DNA from: Cladorhizidae sp. MBARI D1340-BT2
Taxonomy: Eukaryota; Porifera; Demospongiae; Poecilosclerida; Cladorhizidae
Assembly (NCBI GenBank): GCA_028752905.1
Contig: JAQNBH010000012.1
Coordinates: 24,141,816 to 24,205,815, forward strand
Length of the DNA: 64,000 nucleotides
Direction: 5' to 3'
Shown here: positions 10,211 to 21,600 of the stretch, piece by piece
Numbering within the stretch: position 1 is the first letter of the stretch
Layout: each line of letters begins with the position of its first letter
The notes under the pieces: model-generated
The model's input: the letters and a program-made list of their open reading frames with translations, nothing else
What the model was told of the DNA's origin: nothing
The model's database searches: none
Translations under genes and position numbers: made by a program

Positions 10211-11230
10211 GTGAGTCAATGTCAGTTGAGTTAACCAACTCGCTGAACTGCATCTCAAGTGTTTAGCTTTTAGCTGCATCTCCTTTGTATAAATGAAGTG
10301 GCTCTGTTCTTGGATCTAGAGCATACATCTGCATTGACAGAAGTGCGACTTCCTCTATCCCTCCACCTATCCTAACAGGTATATACATGTATGTACAAAC
10401 TCACTCATATGTAATCACAGATGATGCAGATTACTGATAAATGGTCAAGTATTACAGATTGCATGTGGAAAGACATCTTATTTTAGTGGAGTGTGTGTGT
10501 GTGTGAATTTTTTTAATTTTTATTATTTTTCCCATGAAAGTTCTCCCTCCTTGTTGTGGTCCCAAGCCCTTTGTGTTATGCATCTATCAATTCTATGCCA
10601 CACACCCACCTGCAAGAAGGGTGAGGGTGGGGGGGGGGACTTTTGAATTTGGGATGGAGAGAAGGTTGGGTTGAATACCACTTACCATGAGACTCAATGA
10701 AACGCAACCTATTGGGAGAGTGTCCGCTGAAAAACTAACTACCATAAGATTTACCAGCTAGGGGGGATTTTTACAATTAAAAAAAAAAGTATTATTACTT
10801 TCATTATTCAATATACAATAATATCTATATTTTTATTATTGTTGCAAATTGTTGCAAGTGATTCCTTACTGGCTTTTACCTGCTTGGGGGGGAGGGGGGG
10901 GGGGGGGATAATGAGAACCTGTACAAATGGTTGAGGCCTCACCCTATGCACTAAGCCTCAAAACTCCCTTGTGGTAACCATGGGCGAGTAAGACTTTTTA
11001 TCCCCTACAAGAGCCATCATCTCGAGACTGGATTCCTCATGTTTCTGTGCTTTAGAAGAATATTTGATTAATAAAAAATTTCCAGTTTTTCTTAGGAATT
11101 GCTGGTATGATTCTATGAAGCGGTATGGTCCCTAACATCACGATTCTCATTTTGCCTTGTACCTGCACACTCTTTGATTAAGATGTGCAGGTTGTGATTT
11201 CTACATTGCCAACAACAGTAACCACAACAA
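10211..11230 (+). other. Intron 1, 5' part
   Basis: No coding match. It contains a (TG)n run at 10490-10504 and G-runs at 10630-10640 and 10885-10909, which are prone to sequencing error. Confidence 0.5.
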
Positions 11231-11411
11231 TTGATATACTTTATGATAACCTTCTCAATAATCAACTTGAAATTGTATTCTCTCGACGTTTTGATTCGAT
11301 GCTCTAGCCTTCATCAGGAATAATTCCTGGCTAGAGCATCTAGTCGAAACGTTGAGAGAATACAATTTCAAGTTGATTATTTAGAAGGTTATTGTAATGT
11401 TATTATATCAA
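11231..11411. mobile_element. Fold-back MITE, about 181 bp
   Basis: Long imperfect inverted repeat. The left arm starts TTGATATA and runs through AATCAACTTGAAATTGTATTC; the right arm mirrors it and ends TATATCAA. The centre holds GCTCTAGCC/GGCTAGAGC near 11310-11335. There is no coding capacity. A piece of the same arm (TTTCAAGTTGATTATT, then GGAAGGTTATTGTAAT) recurs at about 39751-39786, which supports a dispersed family. Confidence 0.75.
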
Positions 11412-11501
11412 CTGAGAGTTCATTGAGAATTGGTATACTTAATTGCAGTATGAAATAACTAAAGATTTTATTTACAAGGAGATACCACTCATTTAGAGAT
11501 G

Positions 11502-12415
11502 CAGAAGCTTGGAGTTTCAGGCTGATGGTGGACTGGTGTAGCTCTAGAGTAAAGAAGCTTGGAGTTTGAGGCTGATGGCAGACTAGTGTAGCTCTAGGGT
11601 CACAGAAGCTTGTAGTTTGAGGCTGTGATGGTTGACCAGTAGCTCTAGGGTCACAGAAGTTTGGAGTTTGATGCTGATGGTAGACTAGTGTACTGTAGCT
11701 CTAGGGTGTATCTCTATAGTCACGGAAACTTGGAGTTTGAGGCTGATGGCAGACTAGTGTAGCTCTAGGACTTGGCTGATGGCAGACTAGTGTAGCTCTA
11801 GGGTCACAGAAGCGTGGAGTTTGAGGCTGATGGCAGACTAATGTAGCTCTGGAGTCACAGAAGCGTGGAGTTTGATGCTGAGGGAAGACTAGTGTAGCTC
11901 TAGGGTCACAGAAGCTTGGAGTTTGAGGCTGATGGCAGACTAGTGTAGCTCTAGGGTCACAGAAGCTTGGAGTTTGAGGCTGATGGTTGACTAGTGTAGC
12001 TCTAGGGTCACAGAAGCGTGGAGTTTGAGGCTGATGGCAGACTAGTATAGCTCTAGGGTAACAGAAGCTTGGAGCTTGAGGCTGATGGCAGACTAGTGTA
12101 GCTCTAGGGTCACAGAAGCTTGGAGTTTGAGGCTGATGGCAGACTAGTGTAACTCTAGGGTCACAGAAGCTTGGAGTTTGAGGCTGATGGCAGACTAGTA
12201 TAGCTCTAGGGTAACAGAAGCTTGGAGCTTGAGGCTGATGGCAGACTAGTGTAGCTCTAGGGTCACAGAAGCTTAGAGTTTGAGACTGATGGCAGACTAG
12301 TGTAGCTCTATAGTCATGGAAGCTTGGAGTTTAAGGCTGATGGCAGACTAGTGTAGCTCTAGGGTCACAGAAACTTGGAGTTTGAGACTAATGGTGGACT
12401 GGTGTTGCTCTTGCT
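11502..12415. repeat. 51-bp minisatellite
   Basis: About 18 copies of a 51-bp unit with core AGAAGCTTGGAGTTTGAGGC and GACTAGTGTAGCTCTAGGG, with point variants and a few shortened units. Lies in NPEPPS intron 1. Confidence 0.95.
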
Positions 12416-12654
12416 TGACATTGTAACTGTTGAGCACTAATAGAGACAGCAGCAACAGCATAAATATAAACAAGACAAAACCTTTTTTTTACCAACAAGT
12501 AAACTATGAATTATCAAAGGAGGCAAACACTAATATAGCACGTATAGCACAGACATTTAGAGCACACTACTACCTTTTAGTAGGACATTATAAATTGTAA
12601 TTGTATTTTGTTTGATTTACATTTTGATTGCTTTTACTTTTTTTGAGTGATATA

Positions 12655-12975
12655 TGAACTCCCTCCACCTCCTCCTCCTCCCCCTCCTCCTCCTCCCCCA
12701 CCTCCTCCTCTCTCTCCTCCACCTCCTCCTCCCTCTCCTTCTACTCCCCCTCCTCCTCCTCCTCCTCCCCCTCCTCCTCCTCCCCCACCTCCTCCTCTCT
12801 CTCCTCCACCTCCTCCTCCCTCTCCTTCTTCTCCCCCTCCTCCTCCTCCTACTCCTCATCATCCTCATCCCTCTTCCTCTCCTCTCTCCCCCTTCCCCAC
12901 CTCCTTCCTCCCTCCTTCTACTCCTCCCTACTTCTCCTTCTCCTTCCTCCTCTCTCTTCCTCCTCCACCTCCTCC
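12655..12975. repeat. CTCCTC polypyrimidine tract
   Basis: About 320 bp of almost pure C/T on the + strand, mostly CTCCTC and CCTCCC, including an imperfect duplication of about 115 bp (12655-12765 against 12770-12880). Poly-Pro and poly-Arg open frames here are artefacts. Confidence 0.95.
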
Positions 12976-13061
12976 TGTCCCGAGTTCCCTCTTCTGGCGT
13001 CACTGTTATTCATTGTCATAATTGTGTGCGCATGTTTGTGCATGTGTATGTGCCTGTGTGG

Positions 13062-13134
13062 GTGGAACCTACTAAGGAGGTTGTCCTCAACTATATAGCT
13101 ATCGAGATAATCTCTGCCACCTGTGGTGGTCAAG
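13062..13134 (+). pseudogene. NPEPPS: NPEPPS-like exon 2 (acceptor not found)
   Basis: The peptide VVLNYIAIEIISA aligns with the NPEPPS strand that follows exon 1 (family: IVMN..DIDIITA). The donor is GTAGGC at 13135. Upstream the frame runs on through a G/T-rich stretch with no AG at the expected border near 13062, so the acceptor seems lost. It ends in phase 1, which fits exon 3. Confidence 0.65.
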
Positions 13135-14918
13135 GTAGGCATGATGTTCATCAATTATTATTTTCTGCCCTCTAACTTCCTCCCCTTCCCCCTGCCTGTC
13201 AACCTGGTCTCAGCTATCCATCTGCTTGATATAGAGGAGGATTTGATTACCATCTGTGCAATTGCCTTGTTGTACTGCCCATGTGCCAGTATTGCCAGGG
13301 AAACCACAATACTGCTGTTTATGTATACATATAATATATATATACATATTCATGTCAAAATGTGTTTGGGGGGGGGGGAAATTGGATTTATGTGAACAAG
13401 AATTTACCAATCTGGACCACTAATATTAAGGCCCCTTTTACCTTTTCGAATAATGAGCACTAGTTCATGATATTGGGTGTTGAAGGGCCTAGAGATGTTT
13501 GTGGTCTGCGTAGGTAAGTCCCTGTTTCTTTCTTTTGTAGAACATTTTTACTTGCTTTGTTTTTGCTTCTTTCCTCTCTACGAACATTATAGCCCGATAG
13601 CCTCTGCTCAGGAGAGCTCCAGAACTAACCAATCATATTCTTTACCATGTTTCTTATTAAAGCATGCTTGCACACACACACACACATATGCACAATCGCA
13701 CCCACATGCACAGATCACAAACACTTTGTTTTGTGAGTCTGTGCTGTTAATTATTATCACAAGAATTAGCTTCTCTGTCAACAAACTCATGTTCATCAGC
13801 TCAGCTGGACTCAATATTGTGCACGCTTGCACAAGTGTGTTTATTGTATTGAAGACCTTTTACTGTTTTTTGTGTTGTACTGAATTGTGAAACAAATTAG
13901 TTGTTATCAGTCATTAGAACATTAATTTGTAGTCCTCTGATGGTAAAATCGTTATATTGTAGAGACCAATGACCAATGGTACTCAAGTAATGGGGTGGGG
14001 GTAATGGGGTGGGGAAAATAAGATGGACATCTTGAGGATGAATTTCACCCATCAGAGCAAAATATTCTAACCACGCTCGAACTTTTTCAAGCTAAAAATG
14101 GCCAAAGCCGAGAAGCTATCAAAGGTTGTAGCTGAGATAGGAGATTTTTGTTCTTGCCATCTGTAGTATATTATATATAATCACAGCAAATGTGCATATT
14201 AAAGTATGTAGCAAGCAATGGGCACCTTTTAACCTCAAAATGAGATGGGTGGGGATATACTAGGTAGTAGGCACTTGCAATGTGAAACTTGCCCCATTTG
14301 ATGCACGCCCACACCATTCACATCTGCAAGATAATTTTTGAGGCTTTTCTGGATCTTAATGTGTCCAGCTGCTGCCCTCTGTTTTCATTGATCTTCATCC
14401 CTTGGGTTCCTTAAAACCACCCCTTCCTCGACTCAAAAGAAAGTGATTCCATGGTGGGGGGGAGGATCAGTCTCTCTAGCAAACTTCTTGAATTATGCAA
14501 GTTCTAACGTAGCTTGTGTAATTTGTTGGTAACATTGCCAAGGTGCATCATTTGTGAGCCATCGTTGCCAATGAGAGATGCATGTGCATAACAAGTGCCA
14601 TGCCGTTTCTGGAGAGGTGGCTTCTTCTAGAAAAACATCCAAACTTTAATGGTTTGGACCTTGACCCATAAATCCATCCATAATTTTTTTGTCCAATCCT
14701 GCCAAAATGGACAGATGAACCGGGGTGAAAACAAGCTCCTACATGTATGCGGGGGTAATGAGAGGGGAAATGAAAAAGGAATTTAGATGCAGCAGGGGGG
14801 TGGGGGTCTCAAAGTGAAACAGTATGTTTGAACTGTGACCATGACAAGGGGTGCTAATGTTTGTTGATGTCTGTTGACGTTGTTATTGATATTTGTTGTT
14901 GTGTTGTGCACTTTATAG
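13135..14918 (+). other. Intron 2
   Basis: No coding match. It contains a (CA)n run at about 13671-13687, a short TATA-rich stretch at 13320-13350 and G-rich GGGGTGGGG repeats at 13990-14020. Confidence 0.5.
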
Positions 14919-15201
14919 ATTCACTTTTCACCTGGGACGAAGAAGCTGAAACTCTCACCATCAAAGTAGCCAATGAGCTTACCCTCGGGGAATCACATCT
15001 GAAGTTGGAGTACACAGGGACCCTCGACCAATTGAGGGGGTTCTATCGGTCTAAATATTCGCACGAGCAATACGCCGCTGTCACTCAACTTGAGTCTGAA
15101 GATGCACGGAGAGCTCTCCCTTGTTGGGATGAACCTGCCCACAAGGCATCCTTTGACGTCAACCAGGTTGTGCTCAAAGACCGAGTGCTCTCTCCAACAT
15201 G
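14919..15201 (+). pseudogene. NPEPPS: NPEPPS-like exon 3 (substrate-binding beta domain)
   Basis: Acceptor TTTATAG ends at 14918; the phase-1 junction with exon 2 makes an Asp codon. It encodes LKLEYTGTL, GFYRSKY, YAAVTQ and ARRALPCWDEPAHKASFD, hallmark strings of the M1 N-terminal domain. Near the 3' end an extra TC in the CTCTCTCC run (15187-15194) puts the terminal ...ATG before the GTGAAG donor (15202) out of frame; a 2-bp shorter run would restore the family S-N-M ending. Confidence 0.85.
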
Positions 15202-15285
15202 GTGAAGAAGAAGATGCCTGAACATAGCCATCTTTACTAATAGCTGAGACAGACATCTTCAACCCAGCTTGTCACTGATGTTGGA

Positions 15286-16662
15286 ACATGTCTCTTATGT
15301 CTGTCTAATATTACTAGCCTCATGTCTCTTATGTCTGTCTAGTATATTATTAGCCTCATGTCTCTTATGTCTGTCTAGTATTACTAGCCCCATGTCTCTT
15401 ATGTCTGTCTAGTATACTAGCCTCATGTCTCTTATGTCTGTCTAGTATTACTAGCCTCATGTCTCTTATGTCTGTCTAGTATTACTAGTCTCATGTCTCT
15501 GCTGTCTGTCTAGTATTACTAGCCTCAAGTCTCTTATGTCTGTCTAGTATTACTAGCCTCATGTCTCTTATGTCTGTCTAGTATTACTAGTCTCATGTCT
15601 CTTATGTCTGTCTAGTATTACTAGTCTCATGTCTCTTATGTCTGTCTAGTATTACTAGCCTCATGTCTCTTATATCTGTCTAGTATTACTAGCCTCATGT
15701 CTCTTATGTCTGTCTAGTATACTAGCCTCATGTCTCTTATGTCTGTCTAGTATACTAGCCACATGTCTCTTATGTCTGTCTAGTATACTAGCCTCATGTC
15801 TCTTATGTCTGTCTAGTATTACTAGCCTCATGTCTCTTATGTCTGTCTAGTATTACTAGCCTCATGTCTCTTATGTCTGTCTAGTATTACTAGCCTCATG
15901 TCTCTTATGTCTGTCTAGTATACTAGCCTCATGTCTCTTATGTCTGTCTAGTATACTAGCCTCATGTCTCTTATGTCTGTCTAGTATTACTAGCCTCATG
16001 TCTCTTATGTCTGTCTAGTATACTAGCCTCATGTCTCTTATGTCTGTCTAGTATTACTAGCCTCATGTCTCTTATGTCTGTCTAGTATTACTAGCCTCAT
16101 GTCTCTTATGTCTGTCTAGTATTACTAGCCTCATGTCTCTTATGTCTGTCTAGTATTACTAGCCTCATGTCTCTTATGTCTGTCTAGTATACTAGCCTCA
16201 TGTCTCTTATGTCTGTCTAGTATTACTAGCCTCATGTCTCTTATGTCTGTCTAGTATTACTAGCCTCATGTCTCTTATGTCTGTCTAGTATACTAGCCTC
16301 ATGTCTCTGCTGTCTGTCTAGTATTACTAGCCTCATGTCTCTTATGTCTGTCTAGTATACTAGCCTCTTGTCTCTTATGTCTGTCTAGTATACTAGCCTC
16401 ATGTCTCTTATGTCTGTCTAGTATACTAGCCTCATGTCTCTTATGTCTGTCTAGTATACTAGCCTCATGTCTCTTATGTCTGTCTAGTATACTAGCCTCA
16501 TGTCTCTTATGTCTGTCTAGTATACTAGCCTCATGTCTCTTATGTCTGTCTAGTATACTAGCCTCATGTCTCTTATGTCTGTCTAGTATTACTAGCCTCA
16601 TGTCTCTTATGTCTGTCTAGTATACTAGCCTCATGTCTCTTATGTCTGTCTAGTATACTAGA
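15286..16662. repeat. 33/34-bp minisatellite
   Basis: About 41 tandem copies of a unit with core CATGTCTCTTATGTCTGTCT. Units come in two lengths, 34 bp ending AGTATTACTAG and 33 bp ending AGTATACTAG, mixed along the array. Lies in NPEPPS intron 3. Confidence 0.97.
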
Positions 16663-16789
16663 CCCAGGTCTCCACTGAGGGGGATATTAGTTATGGTGAA
16701 AAGATGTTATAAAAAAAGCTTGCTTTATTTATGGGTGTGGCTTTATTAATTTTTCAGTAGGGCTTGCTTGTAACCCTGGGCAGTGTTGT

Positions 16790-17030
16790 CTGCGTGCTAA
16801 TCTCACTTATCTTGCTGTTGTGTAGAGGTGAATATTTGTGCATTGTGGGAACTAACCTTTGGCAGTGTTCTCTTTGAGCTACAATAATCTCACTTATCTT
16901 GCTGTTGTGTAGAGGTGAATATTTGTGCATTGTGGGAACTAACCCTGGGCAGTATTGTCTATGTGCTAATCTCACTTATCTTGCTGTTGTAAAGAGGTGA
17001 ATATTTGTGCATTGTGGGACCAACTTCTCC
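16790..17030. repeat. Three-copy repeat at an intron end
   Basis: Three imperfect tandem copies of about 85-95 bp built on AATCTCACTTATCTTGCTGT and GGTGAATATTTGTGCATTGT. The last copy runs into the CTCCTGCAG acceptor of the next exon. Confidence 0.85.
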
Positions 17031-17035
17031 TGCAG

Positions 17036-17228
17036 AATGTGACCAGTGAAGAAGAGCTCCCGGGGATCTGAAGAGGGTCACCTTTGCCCCACCCCCAACA
17101 TGTCCTCCTACCTTTTGGCCTTCATCGTGGGAGAGTTTGATTACGTGGAAGAGAAGGACTCCAATGGTGTGCTCGTGAGGGTGTACATGCCCCCAGGCAA
17201 GGCAGAGCAGGGACGGTTTGCCCTCGAA
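17036..17228 (+). pseudogene. NPEPPS: NPEPPS-like exon 4 (two homopolymer slips)
   Basis: Acceptor CTGCAG ends at 17035 and donor GTGAGT begins at 17229. The 5' part reads NVTSEEELPG in one frame and the middle reads DLKRVTFAP in a second. The 3' part (SSYLLAFIVGEFDYVE, then VRVYMPPGKAEQGRFALE) is in a third frame. The breaks fall in a GGGG run (17062-17065) and a CCCC run (17087-17090), each one base short of a continuous frame. The content is the M1 segment around STYLVAF.VGE and GKAEQG.FALE. Confidence 0.85.
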
Positions 17229-17399
17229 GTGAGTGTGTAAAGAGATAATTAGTGATGAATCCTCTTTATTGTTGCTCTGCACTGGCCAGAGCAGAGAGGC
17301 TTGTGTGTGTGTATGTGTGTATGTGTGTTCTAGGGCAAGGTCTACTGTATGGGTAGGATCTATGGTTAGGCTATTCTAGAGCTGCACATGTGGGTTATT

Positions 17400-17640
17400 C
17401 TGAGGCTTTGGTAATTGTTACTCTAGTGTTAGGGCAAGGATGTTTCAATGTTAAGGCAATGGATATTCTAGAGTTAGGCAATGAATATTCTTGAGTTAGG
17501 GGAATTGATATTCTAGAGTTAGGGCAATGGATATTCTAGTGTTAGGGCAATTGATATTCTAGAGTTAGGGCAATGGATATTCTTGAGTTAGGGGAATTGA
17601 TATTCTAGAGTAAGGGCAATGGATCTTCTAGAGTTACTAC
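17400..17640. repeat. Short minisatellite, about 24-bp unit
   Basis: About nine imperfect copies of GATATTCTAGAGTTAGGGCAA in NPEPPS intron 4. Confidence 0.85.
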
Positions 17641-17859
17641 TGCATGAATTGCCAATGGTCGTAACTTACTGTTCCGTAAGCTCTTCTGCTGAGGAAGCTG
17701 CACAGGTACCTACGTATGCCTACCGGGAATCACTCGGGAGTCCCTTCACACCTGAGAAAGGATGTTAACCTGATGGATTTCTTCATTGTGTCTCCTGTCT
17801 GACAAAGCTTCTGTTGACTCACCTGATGAGGCTGCTTCTTGTACCAAACTCAGTCAAGG

Positions 17860-18118
17860 GCACAGCCGGGAAGGTGGTTTCAATTAGAGGGGCTGTCTCT
17901 ATTAGAGATATAAGCTAGTGTTGTTGTTACTTGATGCTTCCTCTTGTCAAAGTCACAGCCGAGAAGGTGGTTACAATTAGAGGGACTGTCTCTATTAGAG
18001 GATATAAGGTAGTGTTGGTGTTACTTGATGCTTCCTCTTGTTAGGGTAACAGCTGGGAAGGTGGTTACAATTGGAGGGGCTGTCTCTATTAGGTAGTGTT
18101 GTTACTTGATGCTTCCTC
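17860..18118. repeat. Three-copy repeat, about 80-90 bp unit
   Basis: Three tandem copies sharing GAAGGTGGTTACAATTAGAG, CTGTCTCTATTAG and TACTTGATGCTTCCTCTT, directly before the next acceptor. Confidence 0.85.
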
Positions 18119-18130
18119 TTACTCGTGTAG

Positions 18131-18261
18131 TTTGCAGTCAAGACTCTTCCCTTCTACCACAATATTTGCATATCCCTTACCCATTATCTAAGGTGGACCT
18201 GGTGGCTATTCCAGACTTTGCAGTTGGGGCTATGGAGAACTGGAGCCTGGTTACATATACA
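18131..18261 (+). pseudogene. NPEPPS: NPEPPS-like exon 5 (GAMEN motif)
   Basis: Acceptor GTGTAG ends at 18130. It encodes [10 protein letters not shown], then after a one-base loss near 18162 [20 protein letters not shown] and [10 protein letters not shown]. The GAMEN exopeptidase motif that binds the substrate N-terminus is intact. The donor GTAGGT begins at 18262. Because of the slip the first part and the motif part are in different frames. Confidence 0.85.
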
Positions 18262-18660
18262 GTAGGTCAGCCATTTTAATACAGTGTTAGGCTTTATGTT
18301 TTTCTTTGTGGGTAAGAGAATGGGCCATGTTGTTCATGGCTTCTCTGCTGGTAGTGGTGTTTGTGTGATTTGCTTTCATGATTGGTAGTCCCTTCAGAAC
18401 TCAATAACAACAAAGTTGCCCTCACAACTTACAAACAAAGTTTAAGATCATCCTCAACCACACCCACTTCAAGTGTGAATCTTTGTCAATAGTAATTGTT
18501 TTCTTATTTATAACAAACATTAATAAATCTTTCTCCACACAAACCATCCTATTTTTCCAGAGCTCACTGGCTCTAATTTTAAACTTGAAATTTTGCAGGC
18601 ACTAGATCTATTACTAATAGTAGTAATAGTAGTACTAATAATATTTTTATGGTCTTGAAG

Positions 18661-21600
18661 ACTAGTCTAGGCATGGCTGAGTGTGTCAGACTCTACTAGT
18701 CTAGGCATGGCTGAGTGTGCCAGACTCTACTAGTCTAGGCATGGCTGAGTGTGCCAGACTCTACTAGTCTAGGCATGGCTGAGTGTGTCAGACTCTACTA
18801 GTCTAGGCATGGCTGAGTGTGTCAGACTCTACTAGTCTAGGCATGGCTGAGTGTGCCAGACTCTACTAGTCTAGGCATGGCTGAGTGTGCCAGACTCTAC
18901 TAGTCTAGGCATGGCTGAGTGTGCCAGACTCTACTAGTCTAGGCACGGCTGAGTGTGCCAGACTCTACTAGTCCAGGCACGGCTGAGTGTGCCAGACTCT
19001 ACTAGTCTAGGCATGGCTGAGTGTGCCAGACTCTACTAGTCTAGGCATGGCTGAGTGTGTCAGACTCTACTAGTCTAGGCATGGCTGAGTGTGCCAGACT
19101 CTACTAGTCTAGGCATGGCTGAGTGTGCCAGACTCTACTAGTCTAGGCATGGCTGAGTGTGTCAGACTCTACTAGTCTAGGCACGGCTGAGTGTGTCAGA
19201 CTCTACTAGTCTAGGCATGGCTGAGTGTGTCAGACTCTACTAGTCTAGGCATGGCTGAGTGTGCCATACTCTACTAGTCTAGGCATGGCTGAGTGTGTCA
19301 GACTCTACTAGTCTAGGCACGGCTGAGTGTGCCAGACTCTACTAGTCTAGGCATGGCTGAGTGTGCCAGACTCTACTAGTCTAGGCATGGCTGAGTGTGT
19401 CAGACTCTACTAGTCTAGGCATGGCTGAGTGTGTCAGACTCTACTAGTCTAGGCATGGCTGAGTGTGCCAGACTCTACTAGTCTAGGCATGGCTGAGTGT
19501 GCCAGACTCTACTAGTCTAGGCATGGCTGAGTGTGCCAGACTCTACTAGTCTAGGCATGGCTGAGTGTGCCAGACTCTACTAGTCTAGGCATGGCTGAGT
19601 GTGTCAGACTGTACTAGTCTAGGCATGGCTGAGTGTGCCAGACTCTACTAGTCTAGGCATGGCTGAGTGTGTCAGACTCTACTAGTCTAGGCATGGCTGA
19701 GTGTGTCAGACTCTACTAGTCTAGGCATGGCTGAGTGTGCCAGACTCTACTAGTCTAGGCATGGCTGAGTGTGCCAGACTCTACTAGTCTAGGCATGGCT
19801 GAGTGTGTCAGACTCTACTAGTCTAGGCATGGCTGAGTGTGCCAGACTCTACTAGTCTAGGCATGGCTGAGTGTGCCAGACTCTACTAGTCTAGGCATGG
19901 CTGAGTGTGCCAGACTCTACTAGTCTAGGCATGGCTGAGTGTGCCAGACTCTACTAGTCTAGGCATGGCTGAGTGTGTCAGACTCTACTAGTCTAGGCAT
20001 GGCTGAGTGTGCCAGACTCTACTAGTCTAGGCACGGCTGAGTGTGCCAGACTCTACTAGTCTAGGCATGGCTGAGTGTGTCAGACTCTACTAGTCTAGGC
20101 ATGGCTGAGTGTGCCAGACTCTACTAGTCTAGGCATGGCTGAGTGTGTCAGACTCTACTAGTCTAGGCATGGCTGAGTGTGTCAGACTCTACTAGTCTAG
20201 GCACGGCTGAGTGTGCCAGACTCTACTAGTCTAGGCATGGCTGAGTGTGTCAGACTCTACTAGTCTAGGCATGGCTGAGTGTGCCAGACTCTACTAGTCT
20301 AGGCACGGCTGAGTGTGCCAGACTCTACTAGTCTAGGCATGGCTGAGTGTGTCAGACTCTACTAGTCTAGGCATGGCTGAGTGTGCCAGACTCTACTAGT
20401 CTAGGCACGGCTGAGTGTGCCAGACTCTACTAGTCTAGGCATGGCTGAGTGTGTCAGACTCTACTAGTCTAGGCACGGCTGAGTGTGCCAGACTCTACTA
20501 GTCTAGGCACGGCTGAGTGTGCCAGACTCTACTAGTCTAGGCACGGCTGAGTGTGCCAGACTCTACTAGTCTAGGCATGGCTGAGTGTGCCAGACTCTAC
20601 TAGTCTAGGCATGGCTGAGTGTGCCAGACTCTACTAGTCTAGGCATGGCTGAGTGTGCCAGACTCTACTAGTCTAGGCACGGCTGAGTGTGCCAGACTCT
20701 ACTAGTCTAGGCACGGCTGAGTGTGTCAGACTCTACTAGTCTAGGCACGGCTGAGTGTGCCAGACTCTACTAGTCTAGGCATGGCTGAGTGTGCCAGACT
20801 CTACTAGTCTAGGCATGTCTGAGTGTGTCAGACTCTACTAGTCTAGGCATGGCTGAGTGTGCCAGATTCTACTAGTCTAGGCATGGCTGAGTGTGTCAGA
20901 CTCTACTAGTCTAGGCATGGCTGAGTGTGCCAGACTCTACTAGTCTAGGCATGGCTGAGTGTGCCAGACTCTACTAGTCTAGGCATGGCTGAGTGTGCCA
21001 GACTCTACTAGTCTAGGCATGGCTGAGTGTGCCAGACTCTACTAGTCTAGGCATGGCTGAGTGTGCCAGACTCTACTAGTCTAGGCATGGCTGAGTGTGC
21101 CAGACTCTACTAGTCTAGGCACGGCTGAGTGTGCCAGACTCTACTAGTCTAGGCATGGCTGAGTGTGTCAGACTCTACTAGTCTAGGCACGGCTGAGTGT
21201 GTCAGACTCTACTAGTCTAGGCATGGCTGAGTGTGTCAGACTCTACTAGTCTAGGCATGGCTGAGTGTGTCAGACTCTACTAGTCTAGGCATGGCTGAGT
21301 GTGTCAGACTCTACTAGTCTAGGCATGGCTGAGTGTGTCAGACTCTACTAGTCTAGGCATGGCTGAGTGTGTCAGACTCTACTAGTCTAGGCATGGCTGA
21401 GTGTGCCAGACTCTACTAGTCTAGGCATGGCTGAGTGTGCCAGACTGTACTAGTCTAGGCACGGCTGAGTGTGCCAGAATCTACTAGTCTAGGCATGGCT
21501 GAGTGTGCCAGACTCTACTAGTCTAGGCATGTCTGAGTGTGCCAGACTCTACTAGTCTAGGCATGGCTGAGTGTGCCAGACTCTACTAGTCTAGGCATGT

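Noticed and set aside
12617..13175. Proline-, leucine- or arginine-rich proteins
   Set aside because: CTCCTC tract translated in different frames.
16299..16601. ILDRHKRHEAS repeat protein on the minus strand
   Set aside because: A run of 33-bp units happens to be in frame; interrupted wherever 34-bp units occur.
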